From Paramecium tetraurelia (taxonomy: Eukaryota; Ciliophora; Oligohymenophorea; Peniculida; Parameciidae): a stretch of 64,000 bases of DNA. Below are positions 47,797 through 59,364 of the stretch, one piece after another (within the stretch, counting starts at the first letter, position 1; the number at the start of each line of letters is the position of its first letter). Under the pieces are notes generated by a model. That model did no database searches. It was not told the origin of the DNA and saw nothing but the letters and a program-made list of their open reading frames with translations. Position numbers and translations under genes: made by a program. The DNA is taken from positions 71,779-135,778 of the forward strand of contig NW_001799111.1 in NCBI RefSeq assembly GCF_000165425.1, read 5' to 3'.

Positions 47797-48753
47797 ATGG
47801 GATTAAAAGCGAAGTATTTAATTTATCAAATAATGATGAATAGTAAAGTGAAATCTGAATTTTTGCAGAAACTGGCTTGCTGTTCAGAATACGCTTATAG
47901 AGAAGACACCAACTTTCCTATTCGAAATCAAATGGAAGATTGTATACAATACTCTAAATAAGATCAGCCCATTATTATAAAGATAATTGTTTTGAGGATG
48001 GCACTGCTTGTCTATTTGCTGTATTTGATGGTCATGGAGGGATTGATGTGGTTGAATACATCACTAAGATTCTGCCTGAAGTAGCTTAATTTAAATATAA
48101 ATAAAGACCTTTCTGAGGGATTTCAAGCAATTTAATACATTGAAACCGAACGAATATTTTGAACAGATATTCAAGAAGGTGGATGATTAGCTAAAATTAG
48201 TTGGTGCTGCAGAAATAGGAGCCACTTGCTGCTTAACTCTATTAAGGAAGGAAGATAATAAAAGGAAATGTTACATTGCAAATTTGGGTGATACCAGGGC
48301 AGTGATGAATATAGATGGTAAAGCAGTCAGAATGACAGTCGATCACAAAGGCATTGATCCCGAGGAATAAGCTAGAGTTAAGTAATATAAATGATGTAAT
48401 TATGCTTACTAAAGGCGGGAAGGAGGCACAATAGTGAGAGGTAGAGTGATGGGCCAATTAGCAGTCACTAGAGCATTCGGAGATCTTGATTTAAAAACAG
48501 TTGGTGTATCAGTTAAACCAGACCTAAAAGTGCAGGAAATTACACCTTAATGCAAATACATAATTATGGCTTCAGATGGACTTTGGGATGTCGTTGACGA
48601 TTAGGTAATTCTCTTTAAATTAAAAACTTATAGAAAGCAGTTGACATAACCAGAGGATTGAAGAACTCCGATGAAATGACAAAAGAGCTGTTGCAGTATG
48701 CTCTGAAAAATGGCTCAAGAGATAACATAAGTATCTTAATTGTAATGTTCTGA
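47797..48753 (+). CDS. PP2C-type protein phosphatase
   Basis: 280 aa after introns of 26, 26, 33 and 29 nt. All core PP2C (PPM) motifs are present in order: MEDSHYY, FAVFDGHGG with the metal-binding Asp and Gly, GATCCLTLL, ANLGDTRAVM, QLAVTRAFGD, IMASDGLWDVVDD and SRDNISILIV. These enzymes remove phosphate from Ser/Thr using two Mn2+/Mg2+ ions. The length is close to the bare catalytic domain, with no extra regulatory domain. The N-terminus begins MGLKAKY, so Gly2 might be myristoylated, but later ATG codons (MMNSKVK) are also possible starts. Confidence 0.92.
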
Positions 48754-48928
48754 TTTATTATATAAACAAGTATGTAACTATATCATTGTGCAAATGAGCT
48801 ATTTTAGGAATCATTAATTTAGCTCTCTTAAATAGTGTCATTTTATAACTATTGGAAAACCCTTGATGCTTGAGCCTATTGCTACAACTTCTGCTTTTAT
48901 TGCAACAACAGTAGTTAAGGTCTACATA

Positions 48929-50576
48929 TCAATCAGATTCTTACCCTTGACTCTCCTTCTACACATTCTACTGAATAATGGTTTTCATCAGTCTTTGATT
49001 CTTATCACTTACTTAATGTTTGCCAAAAATATTGGATCTAAATCTGGTTGTGCCAATGAGTGAGTTTCTAAAATTAATAAACTGACTTACTAATCAATAT
49101 AGTCTTATTCATCTTGTTATTCCTTGGTATCTTTAAATTAAACTGAATCGCTTACTACACTTAACTTGCCTTCTAGTCGCAAATCAGGTTCAACGATTGT
49201 TAATTATGGAACATTAGAAATATTGAGTATTTCATTCCTAAGTCCTATGTGTCTTGACCAAGCATTAAGATAATCAGCAGGTGTCAATACTTCTTGCTAG
49301 TACTTGAGAAATGATTCCAGCCATTATATTTGATCGTATTGTCTCTTCAATTCTAATTGATCACCAACCAAGTAACTCATTTTCTTTTAGGTTTCTTCCT
49401 GCAATTATAAGAGAGCCTCTTGTAACACTTGATAAATCCTGCCTTCAATGATTGAAGCATTTTTGTTAACTTCTTTGATGCTATAATCTATTTGTTATAG
49501 ATATTCTGCCAATTGATTCTTTCGTTTCTCTATCAATGGATCAATGTCTTTGGATTCAACTAAGGATTTCATATATGCATCTGAGATCTTGACCAGAGGA
49601 TGATTTGCACTCTCCCCTGAAGAATGAGATCCACCTATTTTACAATATAAACAAAGGGGAGTTCTATCAATTGTGCAAAATAACTCCAACTTCTGGTCAG
49701 GATGTTATTAACAATTGCCGAATGTTTTTGGTTTCTTAATACATATATAATAAAGTCTTACTTCATTTATAGGGATTCTCTGATGCTTTGATACCAATTT
49801 ACCCCCTTTTAGATGATGTTCTTCATCGCAGTCATAACATAAATTCATATCATCTGCTTTACAATATATGGTTGCTGTATTATCATTACAAATATCACAA
49901 AAAGGAGACTAATTCAACACCCAAACTTACATTCAAATTGTCTTCCTTTTTCTAATCAAACTCGAATTATACAACATAACATGGCAATACTCTCCCATTA
50001 TCGAACAATACATAGTCATGTTTAAATGTGCCTGTCATGGAATCCTCGTCTTCATTATATAAGTAGATGCTATCGAATCCTTAAATTAATTTATATTTAT
50101 CCTTCATCGAGGTTTTATCTGGAAGACAATAGGATTTACCAACTAAAATCATGGTATTTAGTAGTTACCTGCAATCTTTAATAGCAATAACTCATAAACT
50201 CTACCAGGTTGTATGTTATCCTATAATTTAATGTGTCCAGTTGGAAAACGAAGTCCAGTCTATGGGAATTCAAATCCTTTGGTACAAACTTTTTCCATCC
50301 TATTATTTTCGTCTAGCAAAGAAATCTCCAACCAAGAATCCAATGTTAGCAGTCCCTAATTAGTGTTATCCAGATACATACTTTGCTTGCTTTTTCAAAA
50401 GTTTATGTCATGTGAGGATTTGTAATAGTCCAAATATTTTTGACTGTTGCCGATGTGTAACCGGATGACAACTGCAATAAATATTCAATGCGAGCCCATT
50501 CTGTAGAATTAGGTGATAGACGTGAGTATTGTTTGTTCAAAAAGTTATGTTAAGGAACATTAGTATAATTTGACAT
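48929..50576 (-). CDS. PARP-like catalytic fold fused to two B-box zinc fingers and a coiled coil
   Basis: 507 aa after introns of 26, 26, 22, 27 and 23 nt. Residues 30-210 resemble a PARP/ART catalytic domain: TEWARIEYLLQL...NIWTITNP at the start, YELLLLKIAVGKSYC in the middle, and GFDSIYL...HDYVLFDNGRVLPCYVVQFE at the end. The usual H-G dipeptide of the active site is not evident, so activity is doubtful. Two B-boxes follow: CDICNDNTATIYC...CYDC...H and CQQHPDQKLELFC...CLYCK...H. Then comes a helical coiled coil (VLQEALLQLQEETQKKMSYL). B-box/coiled-coil order recalls TRIM proteins without a RING. The PARP-like call is by pattern only. The 3' end model is less certain. Confidence 0.68.
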
Positions 50577-50769
50577 TTAATAATTAATTTAATTCAGTTA
50601 TACATTAAAATTTATAATTCATTCATATGAAGTATAAATATTTTAAAAACCCTTAGTTGTAGAACTGATTTGAATAGTATTGTATTTAGGTTCCTTTTTT
50701 AAGATGTTAATTAAAATAAATAACGTATATATTACATAAAGTTTAATGTTAATTATTAAAGTTTTAGTT

Positions 50770-51733
50770 TCATTATCCTTTTTTTGTAGTTGTATTTTGA
50801 TTACACTACTATCTTATCGCTTTTAGTAATATTAGAGTATTGTCCAATTTTTTATCAGTGTTTTGTATTTTATTCAAGCTTATGTTATTCTGGGTGTGAT
50901 TGCTTCTTCCTGGATTAGGAGAAGTAGTGACACTGGACCAAAAATTGGATTGGGATCTATAATATTTTGATTTATCAGCGTTTTTGGGATCTCTACTTTG
51001 GTAGTCAACTCTTTAATTTAGGAAGGAGAGAGCTTCTTTGATTTTGTCACTCAAATTCTATTAGGAGTCTTCAGTGAGCATTTTAGTAAAGACAGCTTTG
51101 GATGAGGAGTAGGAGTGAGAATTATTCTGTGCTCTCTTTCCTCTGTTTTGAGAGATGGGTCTAACTGAAGGGCATTCCAAAGTGGATTATAAGGTTTCGG
51201 TTCTCAGATCTGAAATGCTTGTGGGGTTTTATAAGGAGCTAGAATAAGTGGAGTAATACTTGATAATAAATCTGAGTTCTTTGTTTGACTTAATGTATTA
51301 TCTTACCTTATCCTGCTCTTTGCTGATTTGGGTTTATAATTTTAGATTTAACTGAAGGGAGTCTTTTAGTTGGAAGTCTTTGGCCTGTAATTAGTCCTGC
51401 AATTCTTTAATTCTTATTTCTTATGCAGATAATTTATTTTCTAACAGCTTAATAATATATAAGGAGTACTTGATTTCTCTAGATTTCTGAGCTCAACCTC
51501 TCAGTGATGTGTATGATTTTAATATGAGTTGTATTGGAATTGTCTTCTGAAATTTTATCTAATTGCGAAACTCTAGACATTGTCATAGAAGGCTCATTGA
51601 TATTGGTGCTGTTTTTGAAGCGACTATAATAGTCGGAACAAAAGATGTCCGTCAAGTTGTTGGAGAGTAGTAGATTAGTTTATCGGTCTGATTCAGAGAC
51701 TTCCAATAATGAGTCTTAATCATCTTAGTCCAT
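50770..51733 (-). CDS. Coiled-coil protein with Ser/Asn-rich tail, unknown
   Basis: 313 aa with one 22-nt intron near 51450. An acidic N-terminus (MDQDDQDSLLEVSESD) is followed by one strong coiled coil (QEIRIKELQDQLQAKDFQLK) and a long, polar, probably disordered C-terminal half (SKYYRSQSNFWSSVTTSPNP). No known domain. It could be a cytoskeletal linker. The frame is convincing because the intron joins two heptad-bearing parts without breaking the register. Confidence 0.75.
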
Positions 51734-51918
51734 ATTAAATTATATTCTAATAAATGTGTTATGAAGAATAAGAAAGTGAGATTATAAATTTGTTATATTA
51801 AAGATATAGTTTATGCACACTCCTTATCCCTATCATTGGGACTCTTTGAGATTAGCCAAGAGATCTTCTCAAACTTTACTTTTATTTAATTCAATTTAAT
51901 TCATTATTATTTTTACAG

Positions 51919-52962
51919 ATGTTTCGAACAAACAAAAGTTCTACAGTTCCAACCAGAACCAAAGAAAAAAGCACTATTTTGGCTCCTTGCATTAATTGTG
52001 AAGAATTCATACCCTTCGATAAAATTGATTTGCATGCCTAAATTTGCACTCAAGTTTCTAACAAAGTACTCAAATATTCCCAGTCCACTGTATTCTTTGA
52101 GGAGAATGATTTCAAACTTAGCAAATTGAAGGCCAATTTATTGAATAAGAGTTACAAACACACTCAAAGATTATGTCGTATTTGCGAATTGGTTTCTTAA
52201 ATCACTACAATCGGGTGTGTCGAAGAAGCCTCTTTGAAGGAATTCGAAAAAGAATTACTTAACTTGAGTTAAGAACCAAGTCAATCCATTAATTAATCTT
52301 TATATATTGAAAGATTACATTCCCTCGTTCTATAAAGGATGAGTATCATTCAAAATCAATTAAACCTCAAGGCCATGAGGCCTACATCATCACAACAGAA
52401 CTTCTATCCTCAACAAAACACTACTTTCATCTCAAAAAATTCCAAAAATTCAACAGGCTCAACTCAAACGACTAGTAATAACAACTTATAAAATTTAATT
52501 CAAAATAAGTTAGAGTCATCTGATAAATTTAATCGCTTTAATAAACTCAATCAATGCCAATCCCCAGATCCCAGAATGACTTACATCACCAAATTTTCAT
52601 AAAATAGCCCAATCTCTCAATATGGATTAACGCAATAACAACAAAAAAGTGAGATCTTAACGCACATTAGTGAATAATATGCAGAAAGCATTGATGACCA
52701 GTCCAATCCAAAAACATTTGCTCAAAGATGCTTCTATTCCAAGGTTCTAAATCTTAAACTAAATTACCCACAATCCAATCCTGCTTAAAAAATACCAGTC
52801 TCAGTTTTATGGAAATAGGCTGAAAAACAGAAAATTAAACCAGAAAATTGGGAATTATTCATTAAAGATTGTCTAGACAAACCATTCCAATATTTGGATC
52901 CTGAAAAAGTGAATTCTTAATTTATTAATCCCTCTTAGATGAAATTCAAAAAATAATTATGA
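51919..52962 (+). CDS. Protein with N-terminal zinc-finger-like motif and disordered tail, unknown
   Basis: 347 aa, intronless. Near residue 27 it has CINCEEFIPFDKIDLHAQIC, a C-x2-C...H-x3-C pattern like the C2HC fingers of ciliary/cytosolic adaptor proteins. A second CxxC (RLCRICELV) lies near residue 90. A helical stretch (SLYIERLHSLVLQRMSII) is followed by about 150 Ser/Asn/Gln-rich residues with Pro, and a short basic end. The start lies 185 bp from the divergent coiled-coil gene, so they may share a promoter. Function not known. Confidence 0.72.
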
Positions 52963-53117
52963 ATTTACTTGAGATTTAAATATATAAATATATTTTATAA
53001 CATTCTTTAAACCAATTTATGTATACTATCATTTTAACAAAAAATAATTATCTTCAATAATCATAATTAATATAATAATTTAATGGGAAATAGACTTCCT
53101 AATTAAGAGAATTAAGC

Positions 53118-53441
53118 ATGTATAGACCATCATAATATTTCTTAGAATTAGGAGAATAGATGCCGTATTTAAAAAAAAATAAATATGAAATTGAAGTTAA
53201 ACCAAAAGAGTTTAAAGGTATTTTCATTAAATCATCGATTAGAATAGGAGGTTTAGGTAAATGATATACAAAAATTGTAAGAACAACAAGAAGATAAAGA
53301 AGTTTAGGAATTGATTGACTTAGCTAATAATGACTTTGATGATCTCTCTGACCAAATGAATAAAGTAATAAAAATAAAATATAAACCTAGTTAAATTGTC
53401 AGCTTGAAGATCTCTAGAATGACTTAGACAAGTATATTTGA
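53118..53441 (+). CDS. Small acidic helical protein
   Basis: 90 aa after introns of 25 and 26 nt. It begins MYRPSQYFLELGEQMPYLKK and continues as one long Glu/Gln/Asp-rich helix (KLQEQQEDKEVQELIDLANN) ending in a heptad stretch (LNCQLEDLQNDLDKYI). Another start, MGNRLPNQ at about 53090, is open in a different frame but would leave a canonical 25-nt intron unspliced, so it was set aside. No family recognised. Confidence 0.55.
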
Positions 53442-53484
53442 ATATTAAATCCGTATCCCATGCAAATCTTTTTATTTAGTATTC

Positions 53485-53673
53485 TCAAAACTCCCTTAAT
53501 TCTTCTAATAAAGTTGCAATTGTTTTACTAATATGATATCTTTGATTAAAAACAATGAATCTCCAGAAATAACAGAATAGAATATTTTTATTTCCATTAA
53601 CTTCTTGTTCTAAGTTTTCAAGTGTGAAATTATGAATTTCAGCACAATTGTTGAAATAAATTAGTATTATCAT
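53485..53673 (-). CDS. Possible small protein, unknown
   Basis: A 62-codon frame with protein-like composition (MIILIYFNNCAEIHNFTLEN; FIVFNQRYHISKTIATLLEE). In-frame coding character continues upstream, but no ATG can be found there, so a first exon may be missing. It is not clearly a gene. Confidence 0.35.
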   Translation of the reverse strand: MIILIYFNNCAEIHNFTLENLEQEVNGNKNILFCYFWRFIVFNQRYHISKTIATLLEELREF

Positions 53674-53811
53674 ATATTTCTGATTGGTAAAGGCATAGAA
53701 ATGAATCAATGTATAAAAAATGAAAGATGTTTAGATTTTTCATATTCGGTTCTATATAATAACTAAATTGGAGATGGTTAATAATCTGTGTAATTTAATA
53801 AATTGCAGAAG

Positions 53812-53970
53812 ATGAAAGGGAACATTTTTGTGGTATCTTTAACTGAAGCACCTATATAAGAGTGTATTTTATAATTCAATATTATTATTTAATTTTCTGA
53901 TCATTTCCTTTAAGAGTTCCTCAGATAGCAAAGGTAAATTAATTAATTATTATCATCCTTTCATACCTGA
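53812..53970 (+). CDS. Possible short protein, doubtful
   Basis: 52 codons (MKGNIFVVSLTEAPIQECIL...) in the small gap before the next gene, on the same strand. The first part looks coding, and it may be a 5' exon or a separate small gene. No splice join to the gene at 54003 could be found. Confidence 0.25.
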
Positions 53971-54002
53971 CCATATATTTATATTATGCAGCTTATTTTT
54001 AG

Positions 54003-55188
54003 ATGAGCAAACAAAATTAGACTTTCATAGTGACCAATCATTCCAGACAATTCCTCCATGGATATCATGTCGATGACAATATAGGCAAAAAGTTGGCTAT
54101 ATCTTAAAGTTCAGAGTTGGGCGGCGGTTTAATGAGTAGTGTTGAAGTAACGAATGAGAATTTAAATATAGGTGGAATAGAGGAAGCCCAAATAGGTGCT
54201 TCAAAAGGAATATGATTCCAGGAGTATACGATACGCAAATGAAGATTACTCATATTTGGCAAATTTGTTGTTGAGTAGATTTTCACAGCTAGATGCAGCA
54301 GCTGCTATTGCTACTCAATACCCATTATTTAAAATGTTGAGGGGTGTTACCAAAAAATTTATGTTTAATGAGTTAGAAATCATATTCTTTTTGCACACAA
54401 TCGAAGAATAGAAATGGAGATATGACGATTAATTGATATCAGATTTCTCAGCTTACTTTAAATAAGATTTTTTGAGCAACTAAGAAGTAATTAAATATTA
54501 AAGTAAATTAATTAGAATTAGAATGTGGAAGGATTCAAAAAATTGTTATTGTTTCTGATTTGTTGCGGCTATACAATCAAGTGTTTTTTCAATGATTCAA
54601 ATGATCAAGAGATAATCTTGATAACTGATCACATCCAACAATATTGCTAGAAGGAGTAAAATAATTTGAATTTATATTAGCTTTAAAAAATCCCTCATGG
54701 ATTTATGGAGACAGAAATACATGAACTGCTCATTGAAAATTGTTCCAAGAGTTTTGAATAAGTTGTACAACAAGTTGATGAGAATCCCTAAAGATGGGAA
54801 ACAAGAATTCCAATAAGATTACAATGCTTTGGTCGATCAAATCATCTAGATCTCTCCAGCTTACAATAGTCAAGAAGGCAAATAGATTAAGCAAGAAGCC
54901 AAACCAGTCCAACAACAACCTTAGCAACAACCACCCATCAACTTCAGCCAGCAGACTTAGCAATCCTATCAACCATAATTCATGAATAACTCGGGTTTAT
55001 TTATGCAATTTTCCCAATCGCAACATCCTCCATAGGGATAACAATATTACTAACCCTTCCCTCCTCCATAAGATTTTTGTGATCACAACGTCAGCGACAA
55101 TCTATTTGGAAATTCTAGGAACAACTAAGAAATTATACCACCTCCACCACCGTTATTGAGTTAATCTTCTAATTTTAAAATACAATGA
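54003..55188 (+). CDS. Protein with helical domain and Gln/Pro-rich C-terminus, unknown
   Basis: 368 aa after introns of 25, 29 and 25 nt. After a polar N-terminus comes a helical domain of about 230 residues (YSYLANLLLSRFSQLDAAAA; LKIVPRVLNKLYNKLMRI). The last 110 residues are Gln/Pro/Asn-rich (QPQQQPPINFSQQTQQSYQP) with a poly-Pro run, a prion-like or scaffold-type tail. The domain could be an alpha-solenoid, but no motif fixes it. The stop codon overlaps the start codon of the next gene by the string ATGA. Confidence 0.72.
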
Positions 55189-56339
55189 TAAATTAAATTA
55201 ATAACAACGAATTTAGTCTTGTCGACTCTATTCAAAGACTTGAAAATAAAATCAGACACTTTAAATCAGATCCAAGCAAGCAGAAAAAGATTGTATCGAA
55301 ATCCAATCCTCATCATAGGTCTACAAGTATTAACAACAACTTGGAATTATGCTAAATCAGAAGGCAGAGTCAGACCTCCAACAAAACAAATTGGAATCCT
55401 GTTACTATCACCTTCAGAAGGCACAACAATTATGTATTCATGTCCCCCACCTTAAAGTATGCATTTAAATCATCCTAGTTACAAACCATAAACAATCTTG
55501 CCTTATATCATCAAAAATTAAACTAGCCACAAAAGGCCTTAAATTATTTGAATCAAACTTTGAAAATGCAATACTAGTAAGCAATCTTATTATCTTAAGA
55601 TAACATCTTGATTCCTCCTTAGCAAACACTTATTTAAATATCAGTGCCATTTAGTCATCTTTAGAATGCCATGATGTTGCACTCCAAAACATCTATCTAT
55701 CCATAATACTATTATAACATGAATTATTAATTGAAGGTTTGAAATGCAATATCGAACTATAACACAAATTAAATCTTCAGAAAATGCAGAGTAATCTACT
55801 ATCTGAAGGGTATATTCAATATTTAAATTAAAAGAATCAATTTTCAATTTGATGAGTATCTGAAGATAGACAGAGCCTAAATTTTGATTGCTGCATATCA
55901 CAACTTAAGTCTGGAAATGGAGTTTTTCAAAAGGAATGAAGAAGCATAAAAAATCATTGATTCTGCAAAAACTCTATCAGAATTTATTCTACAACCTTCA
56001 CATGCCTTAAGAATAAAATTGAAGGAAATTGCAGACAAATAAGTAAGTACACGAATCTAAAAAGTTTAAAACTTTAATCACAGAAGCATTTCCTTCGATG
56101 ATAGAAATAGTAATAGTATCCATCACACTAAGTCCTCGAAATATCATTTTTAGAGACAGTATTCTAAAGATAATAATAATTCAATATAGTTAATTCAAAA
56201 CTCCAAAACAGTTCTTAAGAATACTCCATCTAAATTGATAAAACATTAAAAATTCATAACAGAAATCACTCAATCAAAATCAGCTTCAAAAATTAACAAA
56301 TTTATGAATCCATTAGAATTAAGTTATACATAGGATTGA
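55185..56339 (+). CDS. TPR-like repeat protein
   Basis: 368 aa after introns of 23 and 25 nt. Residues 110-260 show tetratricopeptide-like helix pairs (ALYHQKLNQPQKALNYLNQT; LANTYLNISAIQSSLECHDV; AQILIAAYHNLSLEMEFFKR) with the usual Ala/Tyr/Gly positions. The tail is Ser/Lys/Asn-rich. TPR proteins act as assembly scaffolds, often in ciliary or chaperone complexes. The ATG overlaps the TGA of the preceding gene in another frame; a later start is possible. It converges on the next gene with only 35 bp between stop codons. Confidence 0.72.
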
Positions 56340-56374
56340 TTTACAAAATAATTGAAAATACATCATTAAAATAC

Positions 56375-57036
56375 TCAAAAATCTGTTAATTCATTTGATT
56401 CATATTAATGACTTAATATTTTTCCTTGTTTTTACAATTCTTACTTATTGAGTTGCTACCTTAACCAATTTTCATCCACCTCTCTTGTCTTCGAATTACT
56501 AATCTCTAATCTTAACTATGAAACCTTTAATATGAAAATTTCCATTACTAATTTATTTAGTCGGCTGATTTCGCACTTAAAAGTTGAAATTATTCCCTCA
56601 GAATTATCCTTCTCAGGAGATGATTACGTTTGATCAAATCTTATGTCACTTACATATTTACTTAAATTTTAATTTTTCATATTCAATTTGGCTCTATTAT
56701 AACTATTCTTGCATTCTCAGATTTTAATCTTAAAGACTTATTATAAATTGTTTAGTTTCTACATCTTCCAAAGCATAGATCTCTAATTCTGTCTCCAATT
56801 TCAATCTCTGACCTGTCCTTTTTATTTGATTAGCTTGCTGTCGTATGAAGGTCATTTAATTGAGAAGTTTTCTTGCAAATGCTCTCATATTTGTCTAATA
56901 AGATCTGATATTTGCTTTATAAATCATAATGAGCTGTTTCAAATTCATAATACCTTTACAGTAATTCTTCGAGAGCCAAACATTTAGAAGCCAGTTTTGA
57001 TTGAGGCATTTTCATAAGTGTCTTGAAATTGGACAT
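56375..57036 (-). CDS. Coiled-coil protein with an apparent one-base frame break
   Basis: About 212 codons. From the ATG the frame reads as a good coiled coil (LALEELLQRYYEFETAHYDL, then KYQILLDKYESICKK). From about 56800 a different frame carries an equally good one (RLKLETELEIYALEDVETKQ), then after a 22-nt intron FDQTQSSPEKDNSEG and a helical end (RQQLNKQELQKQGKILSHQY). No intron of suitable length links the two; removing one base from the AAAAA run near 56816 would. An alternative with a 28-nt intron near 56970 keeps one frame but discards the better N-terminal coil. Unknown function. Confidence 0.6.
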
Positions 57037-57752
57037 ATATAAATAAAATAAATAAAAAACAATTATTATTGTTAAATTTGATAATATACAAATAATATTA
57101 TTTTTACATTTTATTATTATATTTTATTATTATAATATATATTTTTACATTTTATCATTATTTAGAATTTTCAGATTAAAAGAGAAGGTGACAAAAAATA
57201 AATATTTAAACTTTTACAATTTTTAGAGATTTCAAGGGCTGAAATGATAATTTATTTGCTTTTTCATTATTCTAGTCAATATTTATGATGATTATTAATA
57301 AGTATTATTTAATGTATGAATTATTAGCATTACAATATATATTTGAATTAATCAAATCGATATACATAAAGTTATTCATATAAGATTTTTTCACTTTTTA
57401 ATTATTAATCTCCAATGCTAAAATGATGTTCTTAATGCAGGAGAATTAATCAATTAAATTTATGAAGTTATTCAACTTAAATTGGTGTTAATTTAATACA
57501 GAGTAAAATTGTGATGATTTTGAATATTAATGTAATGAATTAATAATATATCATATAATCGATCATATTAAAAATAATAAATATCAAATCATATAAAGGC
57601 AACAAGAATTGATAATATGATATTTGTCTACATTACAATAATACTCTATAAAATTTATAATAATCTTTGAATATTCAAATATGTCATTGATGACATAAAC
57701 CAAACTCTAAAATTATTGTACAGAGAATAATTCTGAATTGATATTTTTTTTA
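57037..57752. other. Divergent intergenic region, very AT-rich
   Basis: About 715 bp with runs of ATT/TAT (57080-57170 is nearly pure A+T). It lies between two divergent genes and should hold their promoters. No gene or RNA seen. Confidence 0.6.
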
Positions 57753-59123
57753 ATGGAAATCGGGGAATAAAAGATACATTGCGATAAGCATAACAAGAAA
57801 TGCTATTTCATCTGCATATAGAAGGAATGTTAAGTAGGAAGAAGACTTTTGTGCACCAAATGCATTTCCAGCCAACTTCATAATTAACATAAACTAGTTG
57901 ACTTTGAAGATGCAAACAAATGGATAAAATAGAAAGAGAAGGAATGCATAGAGTAGTTAAGTGAGTAATCATCTGAAATTTGGAGGCAATTCTCATCATC
58001 AAAATAAAAAATCAATTGTCTACTTGAATCGATAGAATTAAATCTAATGGCAATACTTTCACCAACCCTACATAAACTTAAGGAAAATCTAAAAACCAAT
58101 AATATTTTCAATATTGCCTAGTCATTATCAGATTTTAATTTATAGACTCCTAAATAACAAGATCAAGTGATAGATTTGTAATTTTTGGAAGAAAGGATGA
58201 ATAATTCCCTGTTATTATTGGAAGAGTTAAATACTAAGGTGCATTAATTGGATCGTAGATTTCTTTGGAAATAAATCAAGAATTTCAATGGACATGATGA
58301 TGTGATTTACTCATTAGACATATCTCCGGATGGGAAGAGGGCAGTCACTGGAGGAGGTGATATGTAAATGAGATTGTGGGATTTGGTAAACTATACATAG
58401 ATTGGCAATCCAATTCAAGCACACGATGGGATAGTTTGGTGTGTAGCATATGGATAAAATTGTATTATTTCTGGTAGTGATGATAATACAATTAAGTATT
58501 GGGATGACAAAACTATGAAGGTGATAGATATCAAGTACACAAATGACCCAGTGTTTTCTCTTGAATTAAATTAAGATTTCACATATTTAGCATCGGGGAT
58601 AAATAACTTGATTGGTCTTTGGAGTCAAAGTGATAGGAAGCAAATTGGGATATTGAAAGGGCATACAGATTATGTGACTTCGCTATCTTTTTATACTCAT
58701 TTTCTAGTCTCTGGATCAAAAGATAAATCAGTCAGATTGTGGAACATTTAAACCAAGTAATTGATCAACATGTTTTCTGGGAATTAAAATACCATAAGAA
58801 GTGTGGCATTTTCCAAAGATGGCAAATACATTGCTTCAGGTGGGTATGATAAAATAGTTAGAGTTTGGAATCAAAGCACTAATAAAATGATATAGCATGA
58901 TCATGGCGATATTATTTGGAGTGTGAAATTTCTGGATGATGACACTGTAATAACTGGCGGGAAAAATGCAAAAATAAAGTTCTGGAATTTGAATGAAAGT
59001 CATCAAAATGATGTGTCTATTGAATGTGAAAGAGGAATAATGACAATGTCTATAACAACTTCTGGGAATACTATAATTGCGGCAACAAACAAGGACATTT
59101 GCATTTTTGAGAAACCTAATTGA
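57753..59123 (+). CDS. B-box zinc finger / WD40 repeat protein
   Basis: 456 aa in one exon. It begins MEIGEQKIHCDKHNKKC: the first zinc ligands fit a B-box (C-x2-H...C...C...C-x2-C...H-x2-H, with LLCTKCISSQLHNQHK). A helical region of about 110 residues follows, then seven WD40 blades with GH...W-D features (GHDDVIYSLDISPDGKRAVT; ASGGYDKIVRVWN; VSGSKDKSVRLWNI). Same layout as the gene at 18322-20167 but intact, and useful for judging that gene's broken B-box. Likely an adaptor or scaffold protein; partner unknown. Confidence 0.88.
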
Positions 59124-59364
59124 TTTTATTGAGTTTTCTAATTTTAAACTATATTATTATTTTATTGAGAATTATAAAAGTTTGAAATATTTGATCAATT
59201 TATTAGGGAAATTTAAGAATTCGTTTTCTATGATTTTTAAGAACAAAAAATTATTATAAATTAGAAATTGCAATCATGAATCACAGATTAAGGATTATTA
59301 TTATTAAAATATATGTTTATGTGTAAGTGTAAGATAATGATGATTTTAGAACAATTGGGTTTTA

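Noticed and set aside
53090-53118. Upstream MGN... start for the small helical gene
   Set aside because: It would leave a canonical 25-nt intron unspliced and shift the frame of the rest.
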